This document shows, piece after piece, positions 17,500 to 26,551 of a DNA stretch of 64,000 nt. Both the position numbers and the translations under genes were made by a program. The stretch lies in NCBI GenBank assembly GCA_001411745.2, contig LIQB01000002.1, forward strand, positions 311,892-375,891, given 5' to 3'. Source of the stretch: Psychrobacter glacincola. Lineage in GTDB: Bacteria; Pseudomonadota; Gammaproteobacteria; Pseudomonadales; Moraxellaceae. A model generated the notes under the pieces. The model made no database searches and was not told the origin of the DNA. It worked only from the letters and a program-made list of their open reading frames with translations. How positions within the stretch are numbered: the stretch's first letter is position 1; every line of letters starts with the position of its first letter.

Positions 17500-18699
17500 T
17501 TAACCAAGTCTTCTACTTAACTCGGGAAAGCGCTTTATCATAAATAACATCAAGAGCAGTGCCACACTGGCGATAGCCGCGCCAACATAGCCCACACTCG
17601 ATATGGAAATATGCGTCACTGCATAACCACCAAACAGCGCACCGGCGCCAATGCCTAAGTTAATAATCCCTGAGAACATTGACATCAGCATGTCTTGGGC
17701 TGTGACATCAACCATGATGACTTTGGCTTGCATGGAGATAATCAGCAGCATAAGCGCTGCGCCCCAGAGTAACGCAATGAAACTCAGCGCCCATATTGAG
17801 GTCACGGCAAACAATAGCACCAGCATAGAGATTAACATTAATATTATCGATATCAGCATCAATCTGGTATTAAAACGATCACCCCAGCGACTGAATATCA
17901 CACTGCCCGCAATCCCAGCGACACCAAACAGTAGCAGGATAAAAGTAGCCGAATTTTCACTAATAGCACCAACCTGCCGCATAAAAGGTTCGATATAAGA
18001 GTAAGCGGTATAGTGAGCGGTAAAGACCAGTAAAATAAGCAGATACAAACAGACCAATAATGGGTTTTTAAGCAGTTCTGGAATTTTTCTAAACGAGCCT
18101 TCAAACATACTCGGCAATGTTGGCAATAGCCTTGCTTGCAAGAGAAACACGATAAAAGCAATCACCCCAATACCGCCAAAGGTTGCACGCCAGCCAAACC
18201 ATTGACCGACTAAGCGCCCTAGTGGCACGCCAAGCACCATCGCCAATGAAGTACCGGTCGTAAGTACACTAAGCGCCAGTGCTTTTTTGCCTTCTGGTGC
18301 TACGCGTATGGCAATCGCTGCGGTGATAGACCAAAATATCGCGTGTGATAGCGCAATACCCACTCGGCTAATCAGCAATACATCAAAGCTCCAAGCAAAT
18401 ACTGACAACACATGGCTGGCAATAAAAACCACAAACAAGCCCAAAAGTAAGCTTTTGCGCTCAAAGCGGCTGGTAAGTAGCATCAATGGCAATGACATCG
18501 CCGCGACAATCCACGCATACAGCGTCAACATCCAGCCAGTTTCTGCTGTAGTGATGGAAAAATCTTGGGCAATGTCACTTAATAGGGCAACGGGGACAAA
18601 TTCGGTGGTATTCATAATAAAGGCGCTGACGCCCATTAAGAATACTTGGAAATACTGAGTTCGGCGAGCATTTGCGCTCACCTCAAGGTTATGTTTCAT
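17500..18699 (-). CDS. sotB: SotB-like sugar efflux MFS transporter
   Basis: A 12-helix major facilitator of 399 residues. It shares long signature stretches with E. coli SotB, for example NTTEFVPVALLSDIAQDF, LFVVFIASHVLSVFAWSF, SHAIFWSITAAIAIR, HYTAYSYIEPF and FSGIINLGIGAGALFGG. SotB exports arabinose, IPTG and related sugars; the substrate here is inferred. The first in-frame codon at 18708 is TTG, so ATG at 18699 with GGA just upstream is preferred. The gene is monocistronic and convergent with arfB. Confidence 0.9.
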   Translation of the reverse strand: MKHNLEVSANARRTQYFQVFLMGVSAFIMNTTEFVPVALLSDIAQDFSITTAETGWMLTLYAWIVAAMSLPLMLLTSRFERKSLLLGLFVVFIASHVLSVFAWSFDVLLISRVGIALSHAIFWSITAAIAIRVAPEGKKALALSVLTTGTSLAMVLGVPLGRLVGQWFGWRATFGGIGVIAFIVFLLQARLLPTLPSMFEGSFRKIPELLKNPLLVCLYLLILLVFTAHYTAYSYIEPFMRQVGAISENSATFILLLFGVAGIAGSVIFSRWGDRFNTRLMLISIILMLISMLVLLFAVTSIWALSFIALLWGAALMLLIISMQAKVIMVDVTAQDMLMSMFSGIINLGIGAGALFGGYAVTHISISSVGYVGAAIASVALLLMLFMIKRFPELSRRLG

Positions 18700-19103
18700 A
18701 TGATCCAATACAAATAAAGAAGGCGCTAATAGTGCAAATTAGCTGAAAAATAATTCATGAGTTTAAGAATAACGGCGGCATAGGTCGTAATGATGAAAAA
18801 GAGGAGGGTAAGATAGCAAATCAGTTGCGGTATGTCAGAGTCTATCATCAGACCCTACCATTTTATCAGGAATCGACGGTGTTTTTTGTAGGAGAGTCTT
18901 TAAAATTAGTGACCGAATAATTGGTTGAATGCTTAAGTAAATCCGATGATGACATCAGTGTCAGTTACATAGTGCTTATAGTGAGGTATCGCTATTTACG
19001 CTTGAATATAGGTATGATGACGCCATCGGCTAGGGATGCCTGATAACGTGATTTTAAAGAGTTATTGATATTTTAATAAGATGGGATAAAAGAAAAACAA
19101 TCT
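18700..19103. other. Divergent intergenic region sotB / lysR
   Basis: About 400 bp with no credible ORF; it holds promoters for both flanking genes. A short palindrome, TGATG-A-CATCA (18947-18957), is the only symmetric word I would point to. It could be a LysR-type site or chance. Confidence 0.35.
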
Positions 19104-20051
19104 ATGAAAACAGACACCAATAAACCATTAGCCTTTAGACGATATCCTTCAACGACGGCGCTGCAATGTTTTGAGACCGCTGCCCGTCATTTAAGCTTTA
19201 CTAACGCGGCGCAAGAGATGCACATGACTCAAAGCGCCATCAGTAAGCAAGTGGCACAGCTGGAGGAGATGCTAAACCTGTCTTTATTTTATCGGACGCC
19301 GCACCGGATTTCATTGACCCCTGCTGGCAAGTCATATTATCTTGAAGTGTTAGAGATTTTAAAACATATTGAGGTGGCGACCACCAATTTGATGTCGCAT
19401 AGCAGTAATACTGAGCTGCTAAAAATCGTCTCGCATCCGACATTTTGTGCCCGTTGGTTGATTCCAGCACTCAGTGGCTTTAGTCAAGAGTATCCTCTTA
19501 TTAACTTAGATATTAAAGAGCTGGTAGGGCCGTTTTTTTCTGAAGACCAAAATGCCGATATTGCTTTTTTATATGGTGATGGCATGTGGAGCAATATGGA
19601 GGCCGTAAAGTTGTTCGATGAATACTGCGTTGCGGTCTGTCAGCCACAGTATTTGCGAGATAAAACACTGAGTACTGATTGTTTGAATGACTATGTATTA
19701 TTGCAAATAAGTTCGCGCTTAAGTGCGTGGTATGAGTACTTTAAGCAACAAGATATCAGCGTCGACGGCACCTTTGTAGGGCCACGTTTTGAGACTTTTC
19801 ATGCTTGCATCTCTGCCGCCTTACTGGGCTATGGTATAGCCTTGGTGCCGTTGCGTTTGGTTGAGCCTGAGCTACAATCAGGCGCTTTAGTCATGGCGTG
19901 GGATTATGCGGCAAAGGGTCGCGGCAGCTATTATGTGACTTATCCTGTTTCTTCGGGACAATCGCATAAGGTCAAAGCAGTTTTAGAATGGATTACAGCT
20001 TATTTAACAATCTCAGATCAGCGTGAAAAGGCGTTAGGGCTTGCTTTATAA
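19104..20051 (+). CDS. LysR-family regulator (GcvA-like), probable lysine/pipecolate operon regulator
   Basis: 315 residues. The N-terminal helix-turn-helix is ALQCFETAARHLSFTNAAQE with MTQSAISKQVAQLE, followed by a periplasmic-binding-like effector domain. The close relatives I can recall are GcvA-type regulators. In Pseudomonas putida a LysR gene sits between amaB and hglS; here one precedes the aminotransferase, hglS, amaB and amaA homologues on the same strand. Control of that operon is therefore likely (inference). A terminator-like inverted repeat follows the gene. Confidence 0.88.
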   Translation: MKTDTNKPLAFRRYPSTTALQCFETAARHLSFTNAAQEMHMTQSAISKQVAQLEEMLNLSLFYRTPHRISLTPAGKSYYLEVLEILKHIEVATTNLMSHSSNTELLKIVSHPTFCARWLIPALSGFSQEYPLINLDIKELVGPFFSEDQNADIAFLYGDGMWSNMEAVKLFDEYCVAVCQPQYLRDKTLSTDCLNDYVLLQISSRLSAWYEYFKQQDISVDGTFVGPRFETFHACISAALLGYGIALVPLRLVEPELQSGALVMAWDYAAKGRGSYYVTYPVSSGQSHKVKAVLEWITAYLTISDQREKALGLAL

Positions 20052-20107
20052 TTTATATCTTATTATTTTATTCTACAAAGTTATCTGCTGTAAGAATTTA
20101 ACAAGCT

Positions 20108-20149
20108 AAACCTAAAAAACTGCCTAATACGCAATTTTTTAGGTTTTAA
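20108..20149. terminator. Symmetric terminator hairpin after lysR
   Basis: AAACCTAAAAAA (20108-20119) is the exact reverse complement of TTTTTTAGGTTT (20135-20146). It is AT-rich and carries T-runs on both strands. Confidence 0.65.
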
Positions 20150-20278
20150 AGGATTCGTTTAGGAAGTTGATTCACTGGTAATGACAAAAAGGAATGCCAC
20201 CACAACTATTATTCGTTTGCTGCCGGAATGATGTTTTGTTGAAATGAGTCTAACTCAAGGAAGAGATAGAGATTCATC

Positions 20279-21550
20279 ATGGACAAGTTTTATAACGTGA
20301 CCGATGCCTTTACGATGGTGCATCCGCTCACGCTCGTCAAAGGCAAAAACGCCAGAGTTTGGGACGACAATGACCGCAGCTATATCGATTTTGTTGGCGG
20401 AATTGGTGTTTTAAACTTTGGTCATTGCCACCCCCACATCGTGAAAGCCATCATCCAGCAAGCCCAGTCGCTGATTCACTATGCCTACAATGCGGCAGCA
20501 CATCAGCCGTACCAAACCTTTATGCCGCGATTGTGTGAGCTTGTGCCTATTAGCGGTGAGCTGGCAGGGATGCTCACCAACTGCGGTGCAGAAGCAACTG
20601 AAAACGCCATCAAGATAGCACGCATGAAAACGGGTCGCACAGGCGTTATTGCTTTTGATGGCGGTTTTCATGGGCGTACGCTGGCTGCCGTCAATCTCAA
20701 TGGTAAGGTCGCGCCGTATAAGCGCGGGCTCGGTGCGTTGGCCAGCGGCGTTTATCATATTCCTTTCCCCAGCCCCGATAACAATATCAGCGACGAGCAA
20801 GCGATTGACGCGCTCCAGCGTTTATTTATGGTAGAAACTGATATCGACAATATCGGTGCCATCATCGTCGAACCTGTACAAGGGGAAGGCGGTTTTCAAT
20901 TGTTGTCGCCCACCTTTGCGCAGTATCTACGTAAGTTTTGTGATGAGCATGGCATGTTACTTATCATGGACGAAATCCAATCCGGTTATGGTCGTACGGG
21001 TACGCCGTTTGCTTTTACTCATTTAGGCATTGAACCTGATCTTATCTTGCTGGGCAAGAGTATTGCAGGCGGCTTGCCCTTAGGCGCAGTTATAGGCAAG
21101 GCTAGTGTGGTCAATGGTTTGCCTAAAGGCAGTTTGGGCGGTACTTATTCTGGTAACCCAGTTGCTTGCGCCGCTGCCAATGCTACGCTCGATATCATGC
21201 AAGCTAATGACGTTTGGCAGTCAGCCAAGTATTATGCCCAGACAATTGAGACGACCATCAGCCAATGGCAGCAAGAAGGTGTCTCGCCTTGGTTGTTTGG
21301 TCTTACCGGTATCGGTGCGATGCGCGGTATCGAGCTGCGCCATCCTGAGCATGATGTGCATCCAAGTGTCATGGCGCAGGTATTAACCAAAGCACGCAAG
21401 CGTGGATTGCTGCTGATGCCAAGTGGGCAATATCGCCATATCATTCGGTTATTGCCGCCACTAACCATAGAACCTGACACCCTAAAAGAAGGGCTAGATA
21501 TTCTAAAAGAGGTGCTAATTGCGCTTCCTGATGGATTGCCTGCCGCTTAA
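20279..21550 (+). CDS. Class III PLP aminotransferase (probable 2-aminoadipate transaminase)
   Basis: 423 residues of the ornithine/GABA aminotransferase fold. GGIGVLNFGHCHP lies at the N-terminus and NCGAEATENAIKIAR binds the cofactor phosphate. EPVQGEGGF and MDEIQSGYGRTG (pyridine-ring Asp) follow. The PLP lysine is K260 in LLGKSIAGGLPLGA. On sequence alone it would be called a GABA aminotransferase. Because HglS and AmaB homologues follow, I infer that it converts 2-aminoadipate to 2-oxoadipate; P. putida also uses a GabT-like class III enzyme for this step. A lysine 6-aminotransferase role is an alternative. Confidence 0.85.
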   Translation: MDKFYNVTDAFTMVHPLTLVKGKNARVWDDNDRSYIDFVGGIGVLNFGHCHPHIVKAIIQQAQSLIHYAYNAAAHQPYQTFMPRLCELVPISGELAGMLTNCGAEATENAIKIARMKTGRTGVIAFDGGFHGRTLAAVNLNGKVAPYKRGLGALASGVYHIPFPSPDNNISDEQAIDALQRLFMVETDIDNIGAIIVEPVQGEGGFQLLSPTFAQYLRKFCDEHGMLLIMDEIQSGYGRTGTPFAFTHLGIEPDLILLGKSIAGGLPLGAVIGKASVVNGLPKGSLGGTYSGNPVACAAANATLDIMQANDVWQSAKYYAQTIETTISQWQQEGVSPWLFGLTGIGAMRGIELRHPEHDVHPSVMAQVLTKARKRGLLLMPSGQYRHIIRLLPPLTIEPDTLKEGLDILKEVLIALPDGLPAA

Positions 21551-21656
21551 TGTTTAGGAGTGCTTAGGATAGATAGCGCACTGTCATAACCAAATGCTCA
21601 AAACCAAATATCGATTACTTAAAAATTTCTTAACCCTATTACAAGGATGTTTATTT

Positions 21657-23126
21657 GTGAAAAATAGTAGCGTCAGTCCAGATAAGGATTTTATCTGCAG
21701 CGATGATATCCGTCATCATTTTTCTATGGCGATGTCAGCCATGTATCAGAACGAGGTGCCGCTATACGGAGACTTGGTTGATTTGGTCAGTGATGTGAAT
21801 GCCGAGGTATTAACCACACATCCCGATATTAAATCACAACTGCTGCATACGGGCGAGATTGAGCGTCTGAGTATGGAGCGCCACGGGGCGATTCGGCTGG
21901 GTACCGCAGCAGAGCTGAGCATGATGCGCCGTCTCTTTGCCGTGATGGGTATGCACCCTGTCGGCTACTACGATTTAGCGCCTGCTGGCGTGCCGGTACA
22001 TTCAACAGCTTTTCGCGCGCTTGACTCGCATTCATTGCATAAAAGCCCCTTTCGCGTTTTTACCTCGTTATTGCGTTTAGATTTGATTGCTGATGAAACT
22101 TTAAAACAAGAAGCCAAGGCTACATTGGCGCAGCGTCAGATATTCACTACTGGCGTTATTGAGCTCATTGAGATTTTTGAGGTGCAAGGTGGTTTAACTT
22201 CTGAGCAAGCACAGCAGTTTGTCCAAGAAGCGCTAGAGACATTTCGCTGGCATGATAAAACGCCGGTGGCAAAAGCGCTCTATCAGCGCTTACTAGATCA
22301 GCATCCATTAGTCGCTGATGTGGTTGGCTTTAAGGGTCCACATATCAATCATTTAACGCCTAGAACCTTGGATATTGATGCTGTACAACAAGGCATGCAA
22401 GCCCGCGGCATACCATCAAAAGCCATCATCGAAGGACCGCCACGCAGAGCATGTCCTATCTTATTAAGGCAAACCAGTTTTAAAGCGCTACAAGAAGCGG
22501 TTGGCTTTAAAGTTGTCAATGCTTCAGATGGTGCCAAAGAAGAATACGAGCAAGGGTATCATACCGCGCGTTTCGGAGAGATTGAACAACGCGGTGTCGC
22601 ACTAACGCAAAAGGGCCGTGCGCTTTATGATGAACTACTGAGCGAAACTCGTCGCCAGCTTGGTGCTACCCCAAATGAGGATAATGCGGCTCAATACAAT
22701 CAAATTTTGACTGAGATATTTACCGCTTTTCCTGATAATTATCAAACTCTACACGATGAGGGGCTGGCGTATTTTTATTACCAGCTGACGGATAGCACCC
22801 TTGATTCTGAGGACGGTCAAGCATTATTGGCCGCGACCTTAACCAATGATGATTTGAATAAAATGCCTAATGCTAAGCTGAGCGCTCTGATTAATGATGA
22901 GGTCCTTCGCATTGAACCTATCGTTTATGAAGACTTTTTGCCTGTCAGTGCCGCCGGTATCTTTCAATCGAATCTGCAAGAGGCGCAGCCAAGCCAATAT
23001 GACGGTTATTCAAGCCAGCAAGAGTTTGAGCGTGATTTGGGGGCAGCCATTTATGATGAGATGGCATTGTATGAAGCGATGCAGGCGCAAAGCCTTGAGC
23101 AGTGCTTGTCCACCGTCAGTATTTAG
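21657..23126 (+). CDS. hglS: 2-oxoadipate dioxygenase/decarboxylase HglS (DUF1338)
   Basis: An iron enzyme turning 2-oxoadipate into 2-hydroxyglutarate and CO2 in lysine degradation. From the GTG start (AAGGA 9 bases upstream) it has 489 residues. An earlier ATG at 21594 has no ribosome site. The motif ERHGAIRLGT gives H76 and R80, with the same four-residue spacing as the metal His and substrate Arg described for P. putida HglS. GPHINHLTPRTLD gives H232 and FGEIEQRG a candidate metal Glu. It sits between the aminotransferase and amaB, as the pathway predicts. Confidence 0.9.
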   Translation: MKNSSVSPDKDFICSDDIRHHFSMAMSAMYQNEVPLYGDLVDLVSDVNAEVLTTHPDIKSQLLHTGEIERLSMERHGAIRLGTAAELSMMRRLFAVMGMHPVGYYDLAPAGVPVHSTAFRALDSHSLHKSPFRVFTSLLRLDLIADETLKQEAKATLAQRQIFTTGVIELIEIFEVQGGLTSEQAQQFVQEALETFRWHDKTPVAKALYQRLLDQHPLVADVVGFKGPHINHLTPRTLDIDAVQQGMQARGIPSKAIIEGPPRRACPILLRQTSFKALQEAVGFKVVNASDGAKEEYEQGYHTARFGEIEQRGVALTQKGRALYDELLSETRRQLGATPNEDNAAQYNQILTEIFTAFPDNYQTLHDEGLAYFYYQLTDSTLDSEDGQALLAATLTNDDLNKMPNAKLSALINDEVLRIEPIVYEDFLPVSAAGIFQSNLQEAQPSQYDGYSSQQEFERDLGAAIYDEMALYEAMQAQSLEQCLSTVSI

Positions 23127-23296
23127 TAAAATTTAGCCTAGAAATATCTAGCGTATAGCCGACTTATTAGCACGTCATTCCAAAAAGGAATGGCTGCAAG
23201 AAATTTATTATTTTGCAACTTAGTAGGTAGCAGGGTAATTTTATAAGTCAGTCAAGGACGTAGTAAACCATTATACCAATATGCAAGGGATTGATT

Positions 23297-24787
23297 ATGA
23301 TTAAGCAATATATGTCTGCAATGGGCGTAGAAGAAGCACACTATCAAAATGGCGACTTTGAAGTCACCACCCCAATTGATGGCTCAGTCATCGGTAAAGT
23401 CACGTTAGATACAGTGGCTGACGTCGATACTAAAATCCAAAATGCCAAACAAGCCTTTCAAGAATGGCGTGTCGTTCCTGCCCCTAAACGTGGTGAGTTG
23501 ATTCGTCTTTTGGGTGAAGTCCTGCGTGAGCACAAAGAAGATTTAGGTATCTTAGTATCGCTAGAAGCCGGAAAAATCAAAGAAGAAGGCCTTGGCGAAG
23601 TACAAGAAATGATTGATATTTGCGACTTTGCCGTGGGCGTATCGCGTCAGCTTTATGGTCTAACCATCGCCTCAGAACGCCCAGGTCACCACATGCGTGA
23701 GACATGGCATCCACTTGGTGTCATCGGCGTCATCTCTGCCTTTAACTTCCCCGTTGCCGTTTGGTCTTGGAATACGGCGCTGGCCATTGTCTGTGGCAAC
23801 CCTGTCATCTGGAAACCTTCAGAAAAAACCCCACTTGTCGCCTTAGCGTGCCAAGCATTATTTGAAAAAGCCTTGGCAAAATTTGGTGAAGCACCAGCAC
23901 ATTTATCGCAAATCATATTGGGCAAAACCGATATCGGTAATGCGTTGGTTGAAAACAAAGATATCTCTTTAGTTAGTGCCACCGGCAGTACGCGCATGGG
24001 CCGAGAAGTAGGACCCAAAGTCGCTGAGCGTTTTGGTAAATGTTTGCTTGAGCTTGGTGGTAATAACGCCATGATTTTGGCACCAACGGCGGACTTGGAT
24101 TTGGCGCTACGTGGCATTCTATTCTCTGCAGTGGGAACGGCAGGTCAGCGCTGCACCACCTTACGCCGTCTGTTCGTTCATGAGTCGGTCAAAGACGATA
24201 TCTTACCGCGCGTTAAGTCTGCTTACGAGACGGTGAGCATCGGTCATCCGCTTGAAGGCAATTTGGTCGGTCCACTGATTGATGAAGACAGCTTTAATAA
24301 CATGCAAGCGGCGTTAGAAAAGGCTCGTAAGACTGGCGGTAAAGTCACAGGCGGCGACCGAGTTCTGATGGATAAGTTCCCAGATGCTTATTATGTGACC
24401 CCTGCGATTGTTGAGCTTGATGAGCAAAATGACGTAGCACGTAGTGAGACGTTTGCGCCGATTTTATATGTCATGCCTTATAAAGAGTTTGACGACGCGC
24501 TAGCGATGCAAAACGATGTGCCACAAGGGCTGTCATCTTGTATCTTTACCAATGACTTACGTGAAGCTGAAACTTTCCTGAGCGACCGAGGTAGTGATTG
24601 CGGTATCGCTAACGTCAACATCGGCACCAGTGGCGCTGAGATTGGCGGCGCATTTGGCGGCGAAAAAGAAACCGGCGGTGGTCGTGAATCAGGTTCGGAC
24701 GCATGGAAAGCTTATATGCGCCGTCAAACCAATACGGTCAACTACTCAACCGAGCTACCACTGGCGCAAGGCATCAACTTTGGCTAA
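23297..24787 (+). CDS. amaB: Piperideine-6-carboxylate / aminoadipate-semialdehyde dehydrogenase (ALDH7)
   Basis: 496 residues. The active-site cysteine is C286 in GTAGQRCTTLRRLF and the general base E252 in CLLELGGNNAMI; their 34-residue spacing is standard for aldehyde dehydrogenases. AFNFPVAVWSWN and NIGTSGAEIGGAFGGEKETG are typical of the antiquitin (ALDH7A1)/AmaB branch. The product oxidises the semialdehyde in equilibrium with piperideine-6-carboxylate to 2-aminoadipate. ATG 23297 follows AAGGGA; the frame also has a TTG 6 bases earlier. A hairpin terminator follows the gene. Confidence 0.92.
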   Translation: MIKQYMSAMGVEEAHYQNGDFEVTTPIDGSVIGKVTLDTVADVDTKIQNAKQAFQEWRVVPAPKRGELIRLLGEVLREHKEDLGILVSLEAGKIKEEGLGEVQEMIDICDFAVGVSRQLYGLTIASERPGHHMRETWHPLGVIGVISAFNFPVAVWSWNTALAIVCGNPVIWKPSEKTPLVALACQALFEKALAKFGEAPAHLSQIILGKTDIGNALVENKDISLVSATGSTRMGREVGPKVAERFGKCLLELGGNNAMILAPTADLDLALRGILFSAVGTAGQRCTTLRRLFVHESVKDDILPRVKSAYETVSIGHPLEGNLVGPLIDEDSFNNMQAALEKARKTGGKVTGGDRVLMDKFPDAYYVTPAIVELDEQNDVARSETFAPILYVMPYKEFDDALAMQNDVPQGLSSCIFTNDLREAETFLSDRGSDCGIANVNIGTSGAEIGGAFGGEKETGGGRESGSDAWKAYMRRQTNTVNYSTELPLAQGINFG

Positions 24788-24897
24788 TAACAATGTGACG
24801 TGATGTGATGCTTGTTAAGTAGGCTCAGCGCTTATTTAGCAAGCCAATTATTAGCTATTTTGGTCGCCAATTATTAAGTATTTATTGTTTTAGTATG

Positions 24898-24953
24898 AAA
24901 GCCTGCGGAAGTGATGAATAACTATTCATGATTTCAAAAACAGGCTTTTTTAC
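24898..24953 (+). terminator. Terminator-like hairpin after amaB
   Basis: AAAGCCTG (24898-24905) pairs with CAGGCTTT, followed by T-rich sequence; the loop is long (35 nt). It suggests that the antiporter gene can be transcribed separately. Confidence 0.55.
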
Positions 24954-25073
24954 TCCCTTTTCAGTACTCTTTTTAGCAATTTTTTTAGCATTATCAGCAG
25001 CCATGGATTGGTTGTTTCCACTACTGTTATATCTATGACAGCAGTATCCACTACTAAGGAAGGTAGGTATCTT

Positions 25074-26534
25074 ATGATGGATGATAAACCTTATGACGAA
25101 GCTAAAGAGGGCTACGGTCCGTCTTCTAGTTTTTTATTAGATATTGCACCTCTGGTGTTGACTGCCATTATTCTAATGGTGCAGTTTTTTGTATTCAAAG
25201 ATTTTACCCCTCATATTCCTTTAGCTTGCGGTATTTTAATCACCGGCTTGTTTATGAAGCTGCGTGGCCGTGACTGGGATGGCATGGAACAACGCTTTTT
25301 AAAGGTTGTTAAAATTGGTCTACCAGCGATGATTATCCTAATGGGTGTGGGTATGCTCATTGGTGCTTGGATTATCGCTGGTACCGTTCCCACGATTTTA
25401 TACTACGGTTTTAGCGTTTTTTCTCCTTCATCATTCCTAGTCTCTGTCTGTATCATCTGTGCCATTATTTCTGTCGCAACCGGTACCTCTTGGGGCACGG
25501 TTGGGACGGTTGGTCTTGCCATGATGGGTATTGGGCTAGGCTTGGGCATCCCGCCGTCACTAACGGGCGGTGCTATTGTTTCTGGCGCTTTTTTCGGTGA
25601 CAAAATGTCTCCATTATCTGACACCACCAACTTAACACCAGCCGCTGCCGGTGTTGACCTTTGGGAGCACATCCGCGGCATGTTGCCAACGACTGTACCT
25701 GCTATGGTGACTGCATTGATTATCTATGCTTGGATTGGTATGGGTTACGGCGCAGAAAATGTCGATTTAACCTCAATTAAAGAAATTCAAACTTCGCTAG
25801 CGGCCAATTATAACCTCAGTATTATTACGTTATTACCGGCTGTTGTCGTTGTCATTGCAGCGGTGATGAAAATGCCTGCTATTCCAACGGTATTGTCTGG
25901 TGTGGTGGTCGCAGGATTGGTCGCCTTCTTTATGCAAGGCGTGGGTGTGCATGACATTTTTACGGTCTTACAAAATGGCTTTGTCAGTGAAACGGGCTTT
26001 GCTGTCGTGGATCAACTGCTGTCTAAAGGCGGCATTATGTCGATGACGTGGGTCGTGACCTTAACCATCTTTGCTTTAGCATTCGTCGGCTCAATTGAGC
26101 ATTACGGTACGCTAAAAGCCATCATGGCAAAAATTAATAAGATGGTGAAATCGAGATTTGGTTTAGTAATGACCACTTATGCAAGCACGCTTGGTGTCGG
26201 TACGCTCATCGGTGACGTCTATACCACACTGGTATTGCCAGGCCGTTTATTAAAAGACAAATATCAAGAAATGGGCTACAAGCGCACGACACTCACACGC
26301 TCTATTGAAGATTCCGGAACCCTGTTATCTCCGCTTATTCCTTGGAACATGGGTGGTAGTTTCGTCGCGGCAACCTTAGGTATTGCGACCCTCACTTATG
26401 CACCATTTGCTTTTGCCTGTTGGTTATCACCGCTATTTGGTTTGTTATGGGTGTTCTTAGACAAATTTATCCCACGTGAAGAACCTATTGTTAATAACGA
26501 CACAAACACGCTCTCCACTGTAGACAACGTGTAA
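25074..26534 (+). CDS. NhaC-family Na+/H+ antiporter (possible substrate transporter)
   Basis: A membrane protein of 486 residues with about 11-12 helices. ATSTG-like ATGTSWGTVGTVG, GAFFGDKMSPLSDTTNL and the later IEDSGTLLSPLIPWNMGG are hallmarks of the NhaC family, which includes Na+/H+ and malate/lactate-type exchangers. A TTG at 25008 opens the frame, but ATG 25074 follows a strong AGGAAGG site. It lies between amaB and amaA, 18 bp before the latter, so it may move an organic substrate or product of lysine/pipecolate breakdown and not only sodium (inference). Confidence 0.87.
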   Translation: MMDDKPYDEAKEGYGPSSSFLLDIAPLVLTAIILMVQFFVFKDFTPHIPLACGILITGLFMKLRGRDWDGMEQRFLKVVKIGLPAMIILMGVGMLIGAWIIAGTVPTILYYGFSVFSPSSFLVSVCIICAIISVATGTSWGTVGTVGLAMMGIGLGLGIPPSLTGGAIVSGAFFGDKMSPLSDTTNLTPAAAGVDLWEHIRGMLPTTVPAMVTALIIYAWIGMGYGAENVDLTSIKEIQTSLAANYNLSIITLLPAVVVVIAAVMKMPAIPTVLSGVVVAGLVAFFMQGVGVHDIFTVLQNGFVSETGFAVVDQLLSKGGIMSMTWVVTLTIFALAFVGSIEHYGTLKAIMAKINKMVKSRFGLVMTTYASTLGVGTLIGDVYTTLVLPGRLLKDKYQEMGYKRTTLTRSIEDSGTLLSPLIPWNMGGSFVAATLGIATLTYAPFAFACWLSPLFGLLWVFLDKFIPREEPIVNNDTNTLSTVDNV

Positions 26535-26551
26535 TTTAGAAGGAGTATGAG

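Noticed and set aside
20279-21550. gabT of a GABA shunt
   Set aside because: No succinate-semialdehyde dehydrogenase (gabD) is present. The next genes are hglS and the piperideine-6-carboxylate dehydrogenase, so 2-aminoadipate is the better substrate guess.
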